Below, piece after piece: positions 53,585-63,078 of a stretch of 64,000 nt of DNA. The translations under genes were made by a program, and so were the position numbers. The DNA comes from Caldicellulosiruptor morganii (GTDB taxonomy: Bacteria; Bacillota; Thermoanaerobacteria; Caldicellulosiruptorales; Caldicellulosiruptoraceae). The number at the start of each line of letters is the position of its first letter. The first letter of the stretch is position 1. The notes beneath the pieces are model-generated. The model saw nothing but the letters and a program-made list of their open reading frames with translations. It did no database searches and was not told the origin of the DNA. The DNA is taken from NCBI RefSeq assembly GCF_026810225.1, contig NZ_CP113865.1, forward strand, positions 783,001 to 847,000, read 5' to 3'.

Positions 53585-54767
53585 ACCTTTTCACCACTTC
53601 TTTGAAAATTTCTATTGCTCTGTCAATGTGATGTTTTTCAACAATCAAAGGTGGAGCAAACCTTATTACATTGCCACCACCACATGAACTTGTTAAAAGC
53701 CCATTCAGTGCAAGCTCTTTTACTAAGTCTTTCACCGGGAAGGAAAATTCTACGCCAATCAAAAGTCCCAACCCACGAACATCCGCTATAAAATTGAAAG
53801 TTTCTTTTAATTCTGAAAGCCTTTGTTTTAGGTAGCTGCTCATCCTATTTACATTTTCAATTATATTCTCTTCTTCAATTATATTCAACACCTCCAGGGC
53901 AGCCCTTGTTGCCAGAAGGTTACCGCCAAAAGTAGACCCGTGCTCACCGGGTTCAAAGCTTGTAACCTCTTTTTTGCAGAGCATTGCACCAATTGGAATA
54001 CCGTTTCCCAGTCCTTTTGCAAGTGTGATTATATCCGGGACAATTCCATACTGTTCAAAGCAAAACAGGCTTCCACATCTACCGATTCCGGTTTGCACCT
54101 CATCAATTATAAAGAAAATACCATTGTCCTTACAAAGGTCATAGATTTTGCCTACAAATTCTTTTTCAAGAACTTTGATTCCACCTTCTGCCTGGACAAG
54201 TTCTATCATTACGGCTGCTGTTTTGTCATCTATTGCTTCTTTTATCATATCAATGTCGGCTTCTACATTCAAAAAACCCTCTGGCATAGGCTCAAATGGT
54301 TTTTGATATTTCTTTTGCCCTGTTGCAGCGGTTGTTGCTAAAGTTCTCCCGTGGAATGAGTTTAAAAGTGTTATGATTTTGTATCGACTGCTTCCTTTTT
54401 TATAAAAGTAATTTCTTGCAAGTTTTATGGCAGCTTCATTCGCCTCAGCTCCGGAGTTGCAGAAAAATACCCTGTCAAAAGGTGAAATCTCACAGAGTTT
54501 TTTTGCCAAAAGTGCCTGGTTTTCTATATAAAAAAGGCTTGAGGTGTGAAGAAGCTTTTCAACCTGATCTTTCAGAGCCTCAACAAATTTAGGATGACCA
54601 TGACCCAGGTTGCAAACAGAGATTCCAGAGATAAAGTCAAGATATTCTCTGCCTTCTGTATCGTAAAGTATACAACCTTTTCCCTTTTCAAATGCCAGAG
54701 GTATTCTGTCTCCAAATACATTTATATAATACTGTTTATCAAGACTAATTATTTCCTCTATTTTCAT
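53562..54767 (-). CDS. argD: Acetylornithine aminotransferase
   Basis: Class III PLP aminotransferase for arginine synthesis, 401 aa. Motifs: [70 protein letters not shown] and the PLP-Lys strand [18 protein letters not shown]. The C-terminus has GLLIGVEF and [11 protein letters not shown] 54767 follows GGTGGTG upstream on the minus strand. Ornithine or 4-aminobutyrate aminotransferase are related alternatives, but length and LGHGHP motif favour ArgD. No other arg gene is seen next to it. Confidence 0.92.
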   Translation of the reverse strand: MKIEEIISLDKQYYINVFGDRIPLAFEKGKGCILYDTEGREYLDFISGISVCNLGHGHPKFVEALKDQVEKLLHTSSLFYIENQALLAKKLCEISPFDRVFFCNSGAEANEAAIKLARNYFYKKGSSRYKIITLLNSFHGRTLATTAATGQKKYQKPFEPMPEGFLNVEADIDMIKEAIDDKTAAVMIELVQAEGGIKVLEKEFVGKIYDLCKDNGIFFIIDEVQTGIGRCGSLFCFEQYGIVPDIITLAKGLGNGIPIGAMLCKKEVTSFEPGEHGSTFGGNLLATRAALEVLNIIEEENIIENVNRMSSYLKQRLSELKETFNFIADVRGLGLLIGVEFSFPVKDLVKELALNGLLTSSCGGGNVIRFAPPLIVEKHHIDRAIEIFKEVVKRYDNMGRA

Positions 54768-54820
54768 TTTATGAACACCACCAGTTTAAATTTTTTATAA
54801 TTATACACCATCGTAAATAT

Positions 54821-55447
54821 TTATTCAATATCAGCTCTTTTTTTGCGCCCAAAAAGTTTTGCAGCCACATATAGAAGGATTGCAATTATCAGAATAACCA
54901 GAATAAAGTAATCCAAACCTTTTAAATGTTCTTCAATTGTTCTCCAGTTATCTCCAAGCTTTTTGCCAAGATAGACAAAAAGCAAGCACCACGGGAATGA
55001 CCCCAGGATTGTGTACGCTGAAAACTTAATAAAATTCATTTTTGCAATTCCAGCAGGGAGAGATATGAAGGTCCTTATAACGGGCAAAAGGCGACTTACA
55101 AATATTGTTATCTCTCCTCTTTTTTGAAAGAATCTTTCTGCTCTTTCAAAGTCATGTTTTGATATAAAAAGGTATTTACCGTACTTTAGAATAAAAGGTC
55201 TTCCACCAAAATAACCAGCTACATATGCTATTACAGAGCCTGCGTAACATCCAAGTGTTGCAACAAGTGTCATTGAAAATATACTTCCAATACCTCTGTA
55301 AACCAGATACCCGCCAAGTGGCAGAATTATTTCAGAAGGAATGGGAATGCATGCAGACTCAAGTGTCATTCCTATAAATATCCCTATGTGGCCAAATTGT
55401 GTTAAATATTCAGCTATGGATATAAATATCTGTTTTAAAGACTCCAT
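54821..55447 (-). CDS. DedA-family membrane protein
   Basis: A 208-aa integral membrane protein of the DedA/SNARE-associated family. Key segments: GHIGIFIGMTLESACIPIPS (family E..PIPSE motif), YFGGRPFILKYGKYLFISKH, FFQKRGEITIFVSRLLPVIR (the conserved F.R.(I/L)P motif), TFISLPAGIAKMNFIKFSAY and WCLLFVYLGKKLG. DedA proteins are now linked to undecaprenyl-phosphate or phospholipid flipping. The next gene on the same strand, uppP, handles undecaprenyl pyrophosphate, so functional linkage is plausible. ATG 55447. Confidence 0.93.
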   Translation of the reverse strand: MESLKQIFISIAEYLTQFGHIGIFIGMTLESACIPIPSEIILPLGGYLVYRGIGSIFSMTLVATLGCYAGSVIAYVAGYFGGRPFILKYGKYLFISKHDFERAERFFQKRGEITIFVSRLLPVIRTFISLPAGIAKMNFIKFSAYTILGSFPWCLLFVYLGKKLGDNWRTIEEHLKGLDYFILVILIIAILLYVAAKLFGRKKRADIE

Positions 55448-55637
55448 TTTGATTTTGCCTCCAGAAAATCAATATTTACATTGTATTAGAATAAACATAA
55501 AAATTTTATTATACTTTCAAATCAAGACTTTCAAATTTTACAATTTTCTGTCTTAATAAGTTCAAAAATTTGTTGAGAATCCTTTTGTTCTTTCATGGTC
55601 TATATTGATATTGGAGTAATTTTGGTAATACTTGTGT

Positions 55638-56432
55638 CTACATTCGTAAGAAGAAAACAACAAAAATGATGGTTGCAAGTACAAATCTGTAGTATGCAAA
55701 TATCTTAAATCCACTTTTTCTCACAATTTCAAGTAAAAAGTGTATAGCTAAAAACCCAACTACTGCTGATGTAAAAAAACCTGTGGCAAAACTTGAAAAC
55801 TGACTTGTAACATTGTGTATATTTTTCATAAGCGATACAGCTCCTGCACCTAAAATGATTGGTGCTGACATCAAAAAAGAGAATTTTGCAGCGGTTTCTT
55901 TTTTAAGCCCCAGCAAAAGTCCTGTTGTCATTGTGATACCCGATCGCGATATTCCCGGGAAAAGAGCAAATGCCTGCGATATTCCTATCAATGTTGCATG
56001 TATGATATTCATCTCTGACATGCCTATTTTACTTTTAGCATTTTTATCAACATAGTACAGAACAATACCAAAGAGTGCAAGTACAATAGCTATTAGAAGG
56101 TATTGCTTCCTGAATACATTTTCAACAGTATTTTCAAAAAGATACCCAAAAAGTGCTCCGGGGATTGTAGCAACAACTATAAACCAGAGAAGTTTTCCTT
56201 TTTCTGAAGATGGGTGTGTTATTCCCTTTACGATAATCTCGAAATAGTCCCTCCAGAAATAAACAAGCACAGCCAAAAGTGTGCCCAGATGGAGTGCCAC
56301 GTCAAACACAAGCGAGTGTTCCTTCCAGCCAAAAAGCCACGGGAAGATAATAAGATGGGCAGAACTTGAAATTGGCAAAAATTCACCAAGCCCCTGCAGA
56401 GCACCCAGAAAAATTGCCTGAAAAATGCTCAA
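55638..56432 (-). CDS. uppP: Undecaprenyl-diphosphate phosphatase
   Basis: Membrane enzyme that recycles the lipid carrier for wall synthesis, 264 aa, BacA/UppP family. Motif 1 is [18 protein letters not shown] with catalytic Glu; motif 2 is [20 protein letters not shown] with Arg and Ser. About eight helices. Start ATG 56432 follows GGAGGCG. Located upstream of dedA on the same strand with a 190-base spacer (55448-55637) in which I see no gene. Confidence 0.95.
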   Translation of the reverse strand: MSIFQAIFLGALQGLGEFLPISSSAHLIIFPWLFGWKEHSLVFDVALHLGTLLAVLVYFWRDYFEIIVKGITHPSSEKGKLLWFIVVATIPGALFGYLFENTVENVFRKQYLLIAIVLALFGIVLYYVDKNAKSKIGMSEMNIIHATLIGISQAFALFPGISRSGITMTTGLLLGLKKETAAKFSFLMSAPIILGAGAVSLMKNIHNVTSQFSSFATGFFTSAVVGFLAIHFLLEIVRKSGFKIFAYYRFVLATIIFVVFFLRM

Positions 56433-56575
56433 AAGCCACGCCTCCTTTGAAAATTTTAATAGACTCTTATATTATACCAGAATATTAGCCTGAGTTTATT
56501 AAAAAAGTGTTAAAAATTTGATATAATAAAAAAGCTAATTTTGAAGACTTTTTTTGAAGGAGATGCAAGCAAGAT

Positions 56576-57586
56576 ATGTTTGTACTTGGTATAGAAACAT
56601 CATGTGATGAAACAGCAGCAGCTATTGTAAAAGATGGCAGAGAGGTTTTATCAAACATTGTATATTCCCAGGTTGAGATTCACACTTCGTTTGGTGGGGT
56701 TGTTCCTGAAATAGCTTCAAGAAAGCACGTAGAAAAAATTTCATATGCAGTTGAAGCTGCTTTGAACCAAGCAAATATGGAGATTGATAAAATAGATGCT
56801 ATTGCAGCAACATATGGACCAGGACTTGTTGGATCTCTTCTTGTTGGGCTTTCGTTTGCCAAAGCTCTTTCGTATGCAAAAAAGATTCCCTTTGTTGCCG
56901 TAAATCACATAGAGGGACATATATACGCTAATTTTATTACCTATCCTGAACTCAAACCACCTTTGGTAGTTCTGGTTGTTTCAGGTGGACATACAAATTT
57001 AATTGTATTAGAAGACTTTGATAAATACGAAGTTGTGGGCAAAACAAGAGATGATGCAGCGGGTGAGGCGTTTGATAAAATAGCAAGGTATCTGGGCCTG
57101 GGGTATCCTGGTGGTCCTGCTATAGATAGAGTTTCAAAGTTTGGGGATGAAGAAAAATATAAGTATCCTGTGGCTGCTGTGGAAGGTTACAATTTTAGTT
57201 TTAGCGGCTTAAAATCTGCTGTTATAAACCATGTGCACACGTTAAAACAAAAAAAAGAGAATTTTAAAGTAGAAGACATAGCTGCATCGTTCCAGAAGGC
57301 GGTTGTCGACACCCTGGTAGAAAAGACGGTTAAGCTTTCGCTGGAAACAAATATAAAAAGGGTTGCAATTGCAGGTGGAGTTGCTGCCAATTCAAAACTC
57401 AGAGAAAAGCTTGTGGAAAGATGTACACAGCATCAAATAGAACTTTACGTGCCTGATTTTAAATACTGTACAGACAATGCAGCCATGGTAGCCTCAGCCG
57501 GGTATTTTAGACTGGTAAAAGGGCAAACTTCAAGCTATAGCATAAATGCAATACCATATATTGGGCTTGTAAGCAAAAAAGAATGA
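56576..57586 (+). CDS. tsaD: tRNA N6-threonylcarbamoyladenosine synthase, TsaD subunit
   Basis: Catalytic subunit for the universal t6A37 modification of ANN-decoding tRNAs, 336 aa. Motifs: GIETSCDETAAAIVKDG, the metal-binding NHIEGHIYANF with two His, VSGGHTNLIVLED, DDAAGEAFDKIARYLGLGYPGG, NFSFSGLKSAV and the C-terminal CTDNAAMVASAGY with a metal Asp. ATG 56576 follows GAAGGAGATG. Standalone here, divergent from uppP and convergent with the HD-GYP gene. TsaB/TsaE/TsaC are not in the window. Confidence 0.97.
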   Translation: MFVLGIETSCDETAAAIVKDGREVLSNIVYSQVEIHTSFGGVVPEIASRKHVEKISYAVEAALNQANMEIDKIDAIAATYGPGLVGSLLVGLSFAKALSYAKKIPFVAVNHIEGHIYANFITYPELKPPLVVLVVSGGHTNLIVLEDFDKYEVVGKTRDDAAGEAFDKIARYLGLGYPGGPAIDRVSKFGDEEKYKYPVAAVEGYNFSFSGLKSAVINHVHTLKQKKENFKVEDIAASFQKAVVDTLVEKTVKLSLETNIKRVAIAGGVAANSKLREKLVERCTQHQIELYVPDFKYCTDNAAMVASAGYFRLVKGQTSSYSINAIPYIGLVSKKE

Positions 57587-57606
57587 AACGCTGTATTGGT
57601 AATTTA

Positions 57607-58659
57607 TCAATAATTTATGACATCAATAATTTCTCTTTTTTGATCCTGGGCAAGGTCTATGAAGTAGGGGGTGAGTACTGGCGGTCCTTCTTTTCGTGCA
57701 ACCACTTTGACAACAGGTCTTGTTTTGTTGAAGGGATTTTCTTCGTACACAATTGCAATCTCACCTGTGTTGAGAACAACAAAGCAGCCAACCGGATACG
57801 TTACTACCATCTTCAAAAACCTTTGAACAATCTCTTTATCAAACTGAATTCCGGCGTATTTCAAAAGATAATCAGCAGCCTTTGTGGGGACCACCTTTTT
57901 CTTGTAAACTCTGTCGGCAGTAAGAGCATCGTACACATCTGCAATTGCCACAATTCTTGCAAAAAGAGGAATCCTGTCACCTTTTAGTTTTAGCGGATAA
58001 CCCGACCCATCAAGCCTTTCATGGTGCAAGAGTGCCACCTCGGCAATCTGTTCTGTAACCCCATCCATATTTTTGACAATCTGATATCCATAAATTGTGT
58101 GTTTTTTCATCTCTTCAAACTCTTCGTCTGTAAGTTTTGCCGGTTTGTTCAGAATTTCTGGCGGAACTTTCATTTTACCAAAATCATGAAGCAAAGCTGC
58201 CAGTGCCAGATCTTCTATTTTTTTTCTGTCAAATCCCAGAAGCTTTCCTATTATTGCAGAGAAGATACTGACATCCACTGAGTGAAAGAATGTATAATTG
58301 TCCACATCTCTGAATCCCACAATTTTTAAAAATACATCCTCTTCCTTGATAATCTCGGTAACAATATCATTGACAATTTCACGGGCAACAAAAGGGTCAA
58401 CAACTTCACCTGCTTTTGCAGAAAGCATCAGATCTTGAATTGCTACAAATGTTTCATGGTAAATAACCTCTTCCTTTACGTAATCATTGGATATTTCATC
58501 TTCTACATAGACACTGTCGATGTTGTATTCTCTCAATTTTTCAATAAATGAAGGCTTTATAATAAATCCCTCGGGCAATAAAAGCTTACCGTTTTCGGTC
58601 AAAACATCTCTTGCAAGTTTCATGCCCTCTTGTAGCTCATCAACGCTGACTTTTCTCAT
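57607..58659 (-). CDS. HD-GYP domain c-di-GMP phosphodiesterase
   Basis: A 350-aa protein. The N-terminal part resembles DUF3391-type beta domain (VDELQEGMKLARDVLTENGK, LPEGFIIKPSFIEKLREYNI). The HD-GYP domain about 125-290 has the metal residues LLHDFGKMKVP, the HxxxG/HH pair in ALLHHERLDGSGYPLKL with the GYP signature and IVAIADVYDALTADRVYKK. C-terminal about 295-350 is a beta domain (YPVGCFVVLNTGEIAIVYEE). It should hydrolyse c-di-GMP. No sensory or membrane domain is visible. ATG 58659 follows AAAGGAGTAA. It lies within 10 kb of the cyclase and riboswitch, completing a synthesis-sensing-degradation set in one region. Confidence 0.93.
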   Translation of the reverse strand: MRKVSVDELQEGMKLARDVLTENGKLLLPEGFIIKPSFIEKLREYNIDSVYVEDEISNDYVKEEVIYHETFVAIQDLMLSAKAGEVVDPFVAREIVNDIVTEIIKEEDVFLKIVGFRDVDNYTFFHSVDVSIFSAIIGKLLGFDRKKIEDLALAALLHDFGKMKVPPEILNKPAKLTDEEFEEMKKHTIYGYQIVKNMDGVTEQIAEVALLHHERLDGSGYPLKLKGDRIPLFARIVAIADVYDALTADRVYKKKVVPTKAADYLLKYAGIQFDKEIVQRFLKMVVTYPVGCFVVLNTGEIAIVYEENPFNKTRPVVKVVARKEGPPVLTPYFIDLAQDQKREIIDVINY

Positions 58660-58918
58660 TTAAATTACTCCTTTTTGAAATGCTGTTGGTAATGCAAAAA
58701 ACAGAATGTGTCTAATTAAAATTCTAAAGGAATACTTTTATTAAATCAACAGTGTTTTTGTATAATCTTATAAAGTGAGATTTATTTAAGATTTTAAGTT
58801 TTTTCGAAAGTATCTAAAAAGATGTTGAGTTTTAAAAGGATTTTTATCTTCTGTGTAGAATATCTTTATTAATATTCTTTATTGCTTTTAGATGTTCAAA
58901 ATCAAGGGGGAATGTGGT

Positions 58919-61003
58919 ATGAAAGAATATGCTCCACAGTATATAAAAAATGTGGTGTTGCTTGGGCACGGAGGGGATGGCAAAACAATTTTGACAGACA
59001 GCATGCTTTTCAATGCAAGGTGTATTGACAGGATAGGCAAAATAGAGGATGGCACAACTACTTCGGATTTTGACCCTGAGGAGATAAAAAGACGAATTTC
59101 TATTTCAATGACGGTTGAGCCGCTTGAGTGGGGGGATTATAAAATAAACATTCTTGACACTCCGGGCTATTTTGACTTTGTGGGAGAGGTTTGTGAAGCT
59201 GTTCATGTGGCAGATGCTGCAATCCTGGTGGTTGGTGCTAAAACAAATGTTCAGGTCGGGGCAGAAAAAGGATGGGAATTAGCAGAAAAGCAAAAACTTC
59301 CAGTCCTGATTTTTGTAAATAAAATGGATGAAGAGAATGCTGACTTTGAAAAGGCACTAGAAAAGATTAATGATGTTTTGAGCCCCAGAGCAATTCCCAT
59401 TCAGTATCCTATCATTGAAAATGGAAGGTTTGTGGGCTTTATAGATATCATCTCCAAAAAAGCATATGTATATGAGAACAACTCCGCAAAGGAAGTTCCT
59501 GTTCCGAGCGGATTGAGTGATAGAGTTGAAGAGATCAGGAATAGCTTGATAGAAGCTTCTGTGGAAAATGATGATGAGCTTATGGAAAAGTACTTTGCAG
59601 GTGAGGAGATTTCAACAGAGGAAATCTGCAGAGGATTGAAAATAGGAGTAAGTTCAAGGTCAGTATTTCCTGTCATGTGCGGTGCTACTTCTAAAAATTT
59701 GGGCGTAAAAGAACTTCTGGATGCAATCATTAAACTTCTTCCATCTTCACAGGAAAAGCAGTTTAGAGCTATGGATATAAAAAGCGGTAGCGAAACCATG
59801 CTAAAGCCAGATCCTAATCTTCCAGCCTGCGCGTTTGTATTCAAAACAGTTGCCGATCCGTTTGTTGGTAGAATTACATTTCTCAAGGTTATAAGTGGTG
59901 TTTTAAAACCGGATATGACTCTCTATAATACTTCGTCTGAGAGGCAGGAGAAGATTTCTCAAATTTTTATCATAAGAGGTAAAAAGCAAATTCCTGTTCC
60001 AGAGCTCAAAGCAGGTGATATAGGTGTTGTTACAAAGCTTCAAACAACCTTTACCAATAACACTTTGTGTGATCCATCACGACCTTTGCAGGTTGAAGCA
60101 ATTGAATTTCCACGCCCATGGCTTATGCTTGCAATTGAACCAAAAGCCAAGGGTGATGAGGAGAAGATTTCAAACGGGCTTCACAGATTAATGGAAGAAG
60201 ACCTGACTTTCAGGATTGAAAAGAATAATGAAACCGGGCAGAACATAATCTATGGTATTGGTGAGCTTCATATTGATGTTATTGTCAATAAACTGAAAAA
60301 TAAATTTGGTGTGTCGGTTGTCCTTTCTGATCCAAAGGTACCATACAGGGAGACAATCAAAAAGAAGGTAAAGAGTGAAGGAAAATACAAAAAGCAAACA
60401 GGCGGGCACGGTCAGTATGGTCATGTATTTATTGAATTTGAACCAGGCGAGAGCGAAGATTTGGTTTTCGAGGAAAAGATTTTTGGAGGAGCTGTGCCAA
60501 AGCAATATATTCCAGCCGTTGAGAAAGGATTGAGAGAGTGTATTAAAAAAGGTGTTCTGGCAGGTTATCCTGTTATGAACCTGAAAGCCACACTTGTTGA
60601 TGGGTCATATCACCCTGTTGACTCGTCAGAGCTTGCTTTTAAGGTTGCAACCTCACTTGCGTACAAAAAAGGCTTAGCACAGGCAAATCCGGTGCTGCTT
60701 GAACCTATCATGAACGTCAGGGTAATGGTACCAGAAAATTATACAGGGGATATAATGGGCGATCTGAACAGGCGAAGAGGCAGGGTTCTGGGTATGGAGC
60801 CGATTGGTAGGAACATGGAGATGATAGAAGCGGAGGTACCACTTGCTGAAATGTTCAGGTATGCAACAGACCTGAGGTCTATGACCCAGGGAAGAGGCTC
60901 ATTTACCATGGAATTTGTTAGATATGAAGAGGTACCGCTGCACATTGCTCAAAAGGTGATTGAGGCGGCAAAGGCTCAGATGACCGAGGAAGAGAAGGAG
61001 TAA
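58919..61003 (+). CDS. EF-G-like translational GTPase (paralogue)
   Basis: A 694-aa translational GTPase of the EF-G family. The G1 loop is LLGHGGDGKTILTDSML instead of the AHIDAGKT of canonical EF-G, a mark of the EF-G-2/FusA-like paralogue group. Other motifs: RRISISMTVEPLEW (G2), NILDTPGYFDFVGE (G3), FVNKMDEENADFEKAL (G4), later domains IV and V with TGGHGQYGHVFIEFEP, GSYHPVDSSELAFKVATSLA and EPIMNVRVMVPENYTGDIMG. Start ATG 58919 follows AAGGGGGAATG. It lies apart from str operon genes, so it is probably not the main EF-G; a role in recycling or stress is possible. Confidence 0.9.
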   Translation: MKEYAPQYIKNVVLLGHGGDGKTILTDSMLFNARCIDRIGKIEDGTTTSDFDPEEIKRRISISMTVEPLEWGDYKINILDTPGYFDFVGEVCEAVHVADAAILVVGAKTNVQVGAEKGWELAEKQKLPVLIFVNKMDEENADFEKALEKINDVLSPRAIPIQYPIIENGRFVGFIDIISKKAYVYENNSAKEVPVPSGLSDRVEEIRNSLIEASVENDDELMEKYFAGEEISTEEICRGLKIGVSSRSVFPVMCGATSKNLGVKELLDAIIKLLPSSQEKQFRAMDIKSGSETMLKPDPNLPACAFVFKTVADPFVGRITFLKVISGVLKPDMTLYNTSSERQEKISQIFIIRGKKQIPVPELKAGDIGVVTKLQTTFTNNTLCDPSRPLQVEAIEFPRPWLMLAIEPKAKGDEEKISNGLHRLMEEDLTFRIEKNNETGQNIIYGIGELHIDVIVNKLKNKFGVSVVLSDPKVPYRETIKKKVKSEGKYKKQTGGHGQYGHVFIEFEPGESEDLVFEEKIFGGAVPKQYIPAVEKGLRECIKKGVLAGYPVMNLKATLVDGSYHPVDSSELAFKVATSLAYKKGLAQANPVLLEPIMNVRVMVPENYTGDIMGDLNRRRGRVLGMEPIGRNMEMIEAEVPLAEMFRYATDLRSMTQGRGSFTMEFVRYEEVPLHIAQKVIEAAKAQMTEEEKE

Positions 61004-61024
61004 AAAATTTTTTTCAATTTGCTA

Positions 61025-61053
61025 TTTACAAATTGAGAAAATGGGGTTATAAT
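61025..61053 (+). promoter_or_regulatory. Predicted promoter of the zinc-ribbon gene
   Basis: TTTACA (61025-61030), a 17-base gap and TATAAT (61048-61053). Transcription should start near 61060, exactly where a hairpin begins. Confidence 0.6.
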
Positions 61054-61059
61054 TAAAAA

Positions 61060-61092
61060 GACGTTGGTTGTTCATGGTGAACAATAGACGTC
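61060..61092 (+). promoter_or_regulatory. 5'-end hairpin of the zinc-ribbon mRNA
   Basis: GACGT..TTGTTCA-TGG-TGAACAA..ACGTC folds into a two-part stem with a three-base internal loop and TGG apical loop. It begins at the predicted transcription start, so it could protect the mRNA end or act in regulation. Confidence 0.5.
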
Positions 61093-61130
61093 GGAAAAAT
61101 CTAAATCCATGAAGTGAGGGGAATTTTAGA

Positions 61131-61427
61131 ATGTATCAAGACAAGGTGTTAGTTTGCAAGGATTGTGGAAGAGAGTTTGTGTTCACAGCAGGTGAACAGG
61201 AATTCTACGCACAAAAAGGCTTCAAGAACGAGCCTACAAGGTGCAAAGAGTGCAGAGACCAGAGAAAGGCTATGCAAAGAAGAGATTCAAGACAGGAAAG
61301 AAGACGTGAACTTTTCGATGCAGTTTGCAGTGCATGCGGAAAAGAGACAAAGGTTCCGTTCAAGCCGAGAAATGACAGGCCCATATACTGCAGTGATTGC
61401 TTCTCAAAGATAAAAGCAACAAGATAA
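61131..61427 (+). CDS. Zinc-ribbon protein (probable zinc-ribbon domain / CxxC pair protein)
   Basis: A 98-aa basic protein with two zinc ribbons. The first is VCKDCGREFVFTAGEQEFYA with RCKECRDQRK, the well-known 'probable zinc-ribbon domain' pattern; the second is CSACGKETKVPFKPRNDRPI with YCSDCFSKIK. A short Arg-rich helix (QRRDSRQERRREL) joins them. Four CxxC pairs would bind two zinc ions. Similar small proteins are highly expressed in Firmicutes and may bind RNA or ribosomes, though no function is proven. ATG 61131 follows GTGAGGGG. It is probably a single-gene unit ending at the bidirectional terminator. Confidence 0.92.
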   Translation: MYQDKVLVCKDCGREFVFTAGEQEFYAQKGFKNEPTRCKECRDQRKAMQRRDSRQERRRELFDAVCSACGKETKVPFKPRNDRPIYCSDCFSKIKATR

Positions 61428-61462
61428 AAAGCTGCAGGTTAAAATAAAAATGGGTAAAAAAG

Positions 61463-61497
61463 AAGCCGCATCAGTTTGAAGATGCGGCTTTTATTTT
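61463..61497. terminator. Bidirectional terminator
   Basis: AAGCCGCATC (61463-61472) pairs with GATGCGGCTT (61481-61490), then TTATTTT; the other strand ends in TTCTTTTTTACCC. It overlaps the last codon of the convergent deacetylase gene. Confidence 0.85.
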
Positions 61498-62409
61498 GAA
61501 TTGTAACGGTTTTGACATTTTATCTACTGTTTCAAATACATATCCCTGTTTTTTAAATTCCTTGATTATATAGGACAGAGCTTCAATGACATTTTTCTTT
61601 ACAGGGCTGTCATGCATGAGCAGGACTATCTCATTTTTGTTCTTTGCTGTGGAAAAAGTTATTTTGATTATCTCTTTGTAGGTGAGTTTTTCATGATTCT
61701 TTGCTGAATCACCGGTTATAGCATTCCAGTCAATGTATGTTATCCTGTTTTTATCAAGAAACTCTTTTATTTGAGGTGATACCCTGTTTAAAGACCCGCC
61801 GGGGAATCTATAGTATTTTGGTTTTTTACCAGTAATTTTATAAATCACATACTCAGCCCTGTTAAAATCTTCAACAAAGTTTTTAAAACTTTTGTAGATA
61901 AACTTATAACTGTGCGAATATGAATGATTACCAATTAAATGTCCTTTTTGAGAAATCTGCTTGAGAAAATTCGGATATTTGATACAATTATAACCAACCA
62001 CAAAAAAAGAGGCTTTTATTTTCTCTTTATCCAGAATCTCGAGTATTTTTGGTGTTTCAGGTGACGGACCATCATCTATTGTGAGGTATACCACCTTTTC
62101 AGATGGCTTTTGAATATTTAGCTTATCTTTTTGATAGGTATTTGAATTTGTGGTGTTATTATCATAATAAACCTGTTTTGAGACATTTTCAGTATTTCTT
62201 TGTGAAGGTTTTGAAAGACCAGTTACATTTTGCTTCTTTTTCGATATAATAAAAGAGGACCGGGGTTTTCTTTCTGGACCAGGGTTTTTTAGCTGAGTAT
62301 TTAGAATTATATGTGGGAGTATTTGCTCAGTTTTGACTGAAAAAAACTTAACTATTAAAAAGGCAGCAAAAATGAGAAAAATAATTGCCAAGATCTTCTT
62401 TGCTTTCAA
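61471..62409 (-). CDS. Membrane-anchored polysaccharide deacetylase (NodB domain)
   Basis: A 312-aa protein with an N-terminal membrane helix (ILAIIFLIFAAFLIVKFFSV), a low-complexity stretch of about 80 residues, then a NodB deacetylase from about 105: VVYLTIDDGPSPETPKILEI (metal and catalytic Asp pair), IGNHSYSHSYKFI (metal His pair), YRFPGGSLNRV (catalytic groove Arg) and EIVLLMHDSPVKKNVIEAL (late His). It should deacetylate wall N-acetylglucosamine or N-acetylmuramic residues outside the cell, like PdaA. ATG 62409 on the minus strand. Convergent with the zinc-ribbon gene. Confidence 0.93.
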   Translation of the reverse strand: MKAKKILAIIFLIFAAFLIVKFFSVKTEQILPHIILNTQLKNPGPERKPRSSFIISKKKQNVTGLSKPSQRNTENVSKQVYYDNNTTNSNTYQKDKLNIQKPSEKVVYLTIDDGPSPETPKILEILDKEKIKASFFVVGYNCIKYPNFLKQISQKGHLIGNHSYSHSYKFIYKSFKNFVEDFNRAEYVIYKITGKKPKYYRFPGGSLNRVSPQIKEFLDKNRITYIDWNAITGDSAKNHEKLTYKEIIKITFSTAKNKNEIVLLMHDSPVKKNVIEALSYIIKEFKKQGYVFETVDKMSKPLQFKIKAASSN

Positions 62410-62487
62410 GTTCTTTAGTCCTTTCGTTTTGGAGTTTTATACAAAACATTATAATATATTTATAGCATTTTCACAACAAGAAATGCC

Positions 62488-62516
62488 TTGACACTTTAAT
62501 AGTAAGGTGTTAAAAT
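62488..62516 (+). promoter_or_regulatory. ctsR operon promoter
   Basis: TTGACA (62488-62493), 17 bases, TAAAAT (62511-62516). A sigma-A type promoter; the CtsR operator begins 10 bases after the -10 element, over the start site. Confidence 0.85.
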
Positions 62517-62526
62517 ATAATTGCAA

Positions 62527-62543
62527 GGTCAAAGATAGTCAAA
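62527..62543 (+). promoter_or_regulatory. CtsR operator
   Basis: GGTCAAAGATAGTCAAA matches the CtsR heptad direct repeat (GGTCAAA-N3-GGTCAAA) with one change. Placed over the transcription start, it should let CtsR repress its own operon until heat shock. Confidence 0.92.
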
Positions 62544-62575
62544 GTCAGTTTGCTATTGAGGCGGGGGAGGTTTTT

Positions 62576-63034
62576 ATGCCAAGGTTATCTGATATCATCG
62601 AGGAGTTTATAAAGCAGCTGATTGAAAAAAAAGACGGTGAAATTGAGATTCAGCGAAATGAGCTTGCAAACTTTTTTAACTGCGCACCATCACAGATAAA
62701 TTACGTTTTATCAACGCGTTTTACAATTGAAAGAGGGTATTATATAGAAAGTAAGCGTGGCGGTGGTGGTTCAATTCGTATTGTTAAAATAAAGTTTGAA
62801 AATAGCTCAAACCTGCTTGAAAATATCCTCAATAATATAAATTCACCTGTTACTCAGCATCAGGCAAATGAAATTGTTGAGTGTTTGTTAGAAAACGGCG
62901 TTATAAACCAAAGAGAGGCAAATTTGATGAAGGCAGCGCTGAATGATAAGTCTTTACCTGTAAATCAACCACTTAAAGACACTTTGAGGATGTTGATTTT
63001 GAAAGCCATGATAATTTCTCTTATGAATGGGTAA
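62576..63034 (+). CDS. ctsR: Heat-shock repressor CtsR
   Basis: Class III heat-shock repressor, 152 aa, full length. The winged helix is MPRLSDIIEEFIKQLIEKKD, then RNELANFFNCAPSQINYVLS and TRFTIERGYYIESKRGGGGS with the Gly-rich wing that senses temperature. The C-terminal half is the dimerisation domain (NEIVECLLENGVINQREANL). ATG 62576 follows GGGGGAGG. It is first in the ctsR-mcsA-mcsB(-clpC) operon, and a CtsR box lies 33 bases upstream of the start codon. McsB phosphorylates Arg residues in the wing to inactivate it. Confidence 0.97.
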   Translation: MPRLSDIIEEFIKQLIEKKDGEIEIQRNELANFFNCAPSQINYVLSTRFTIERGYYIESKRGGGGSIRIVKIKFENSSNLLENILNNINSPVTQHQANEIVECLLENGVINQREANLMKAALNDKSLPVNQPLKDTLRMLILKAMIISLMNG

Positions 63035-63078
63035 TATTTATAAAGAAGAGGTTTTTGTAAAGGATGGTGATCTTTATA

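Noticed and set aside
58919-61003. Canonical fusA or a tetracycline ribosomal-protection gene
   Set aside because: The G1 loop GHGGDGKT and the lack of str-operon neighbours point to the EF-G paralogue group rather than main EF-G; no resistance-specific feature is visible.
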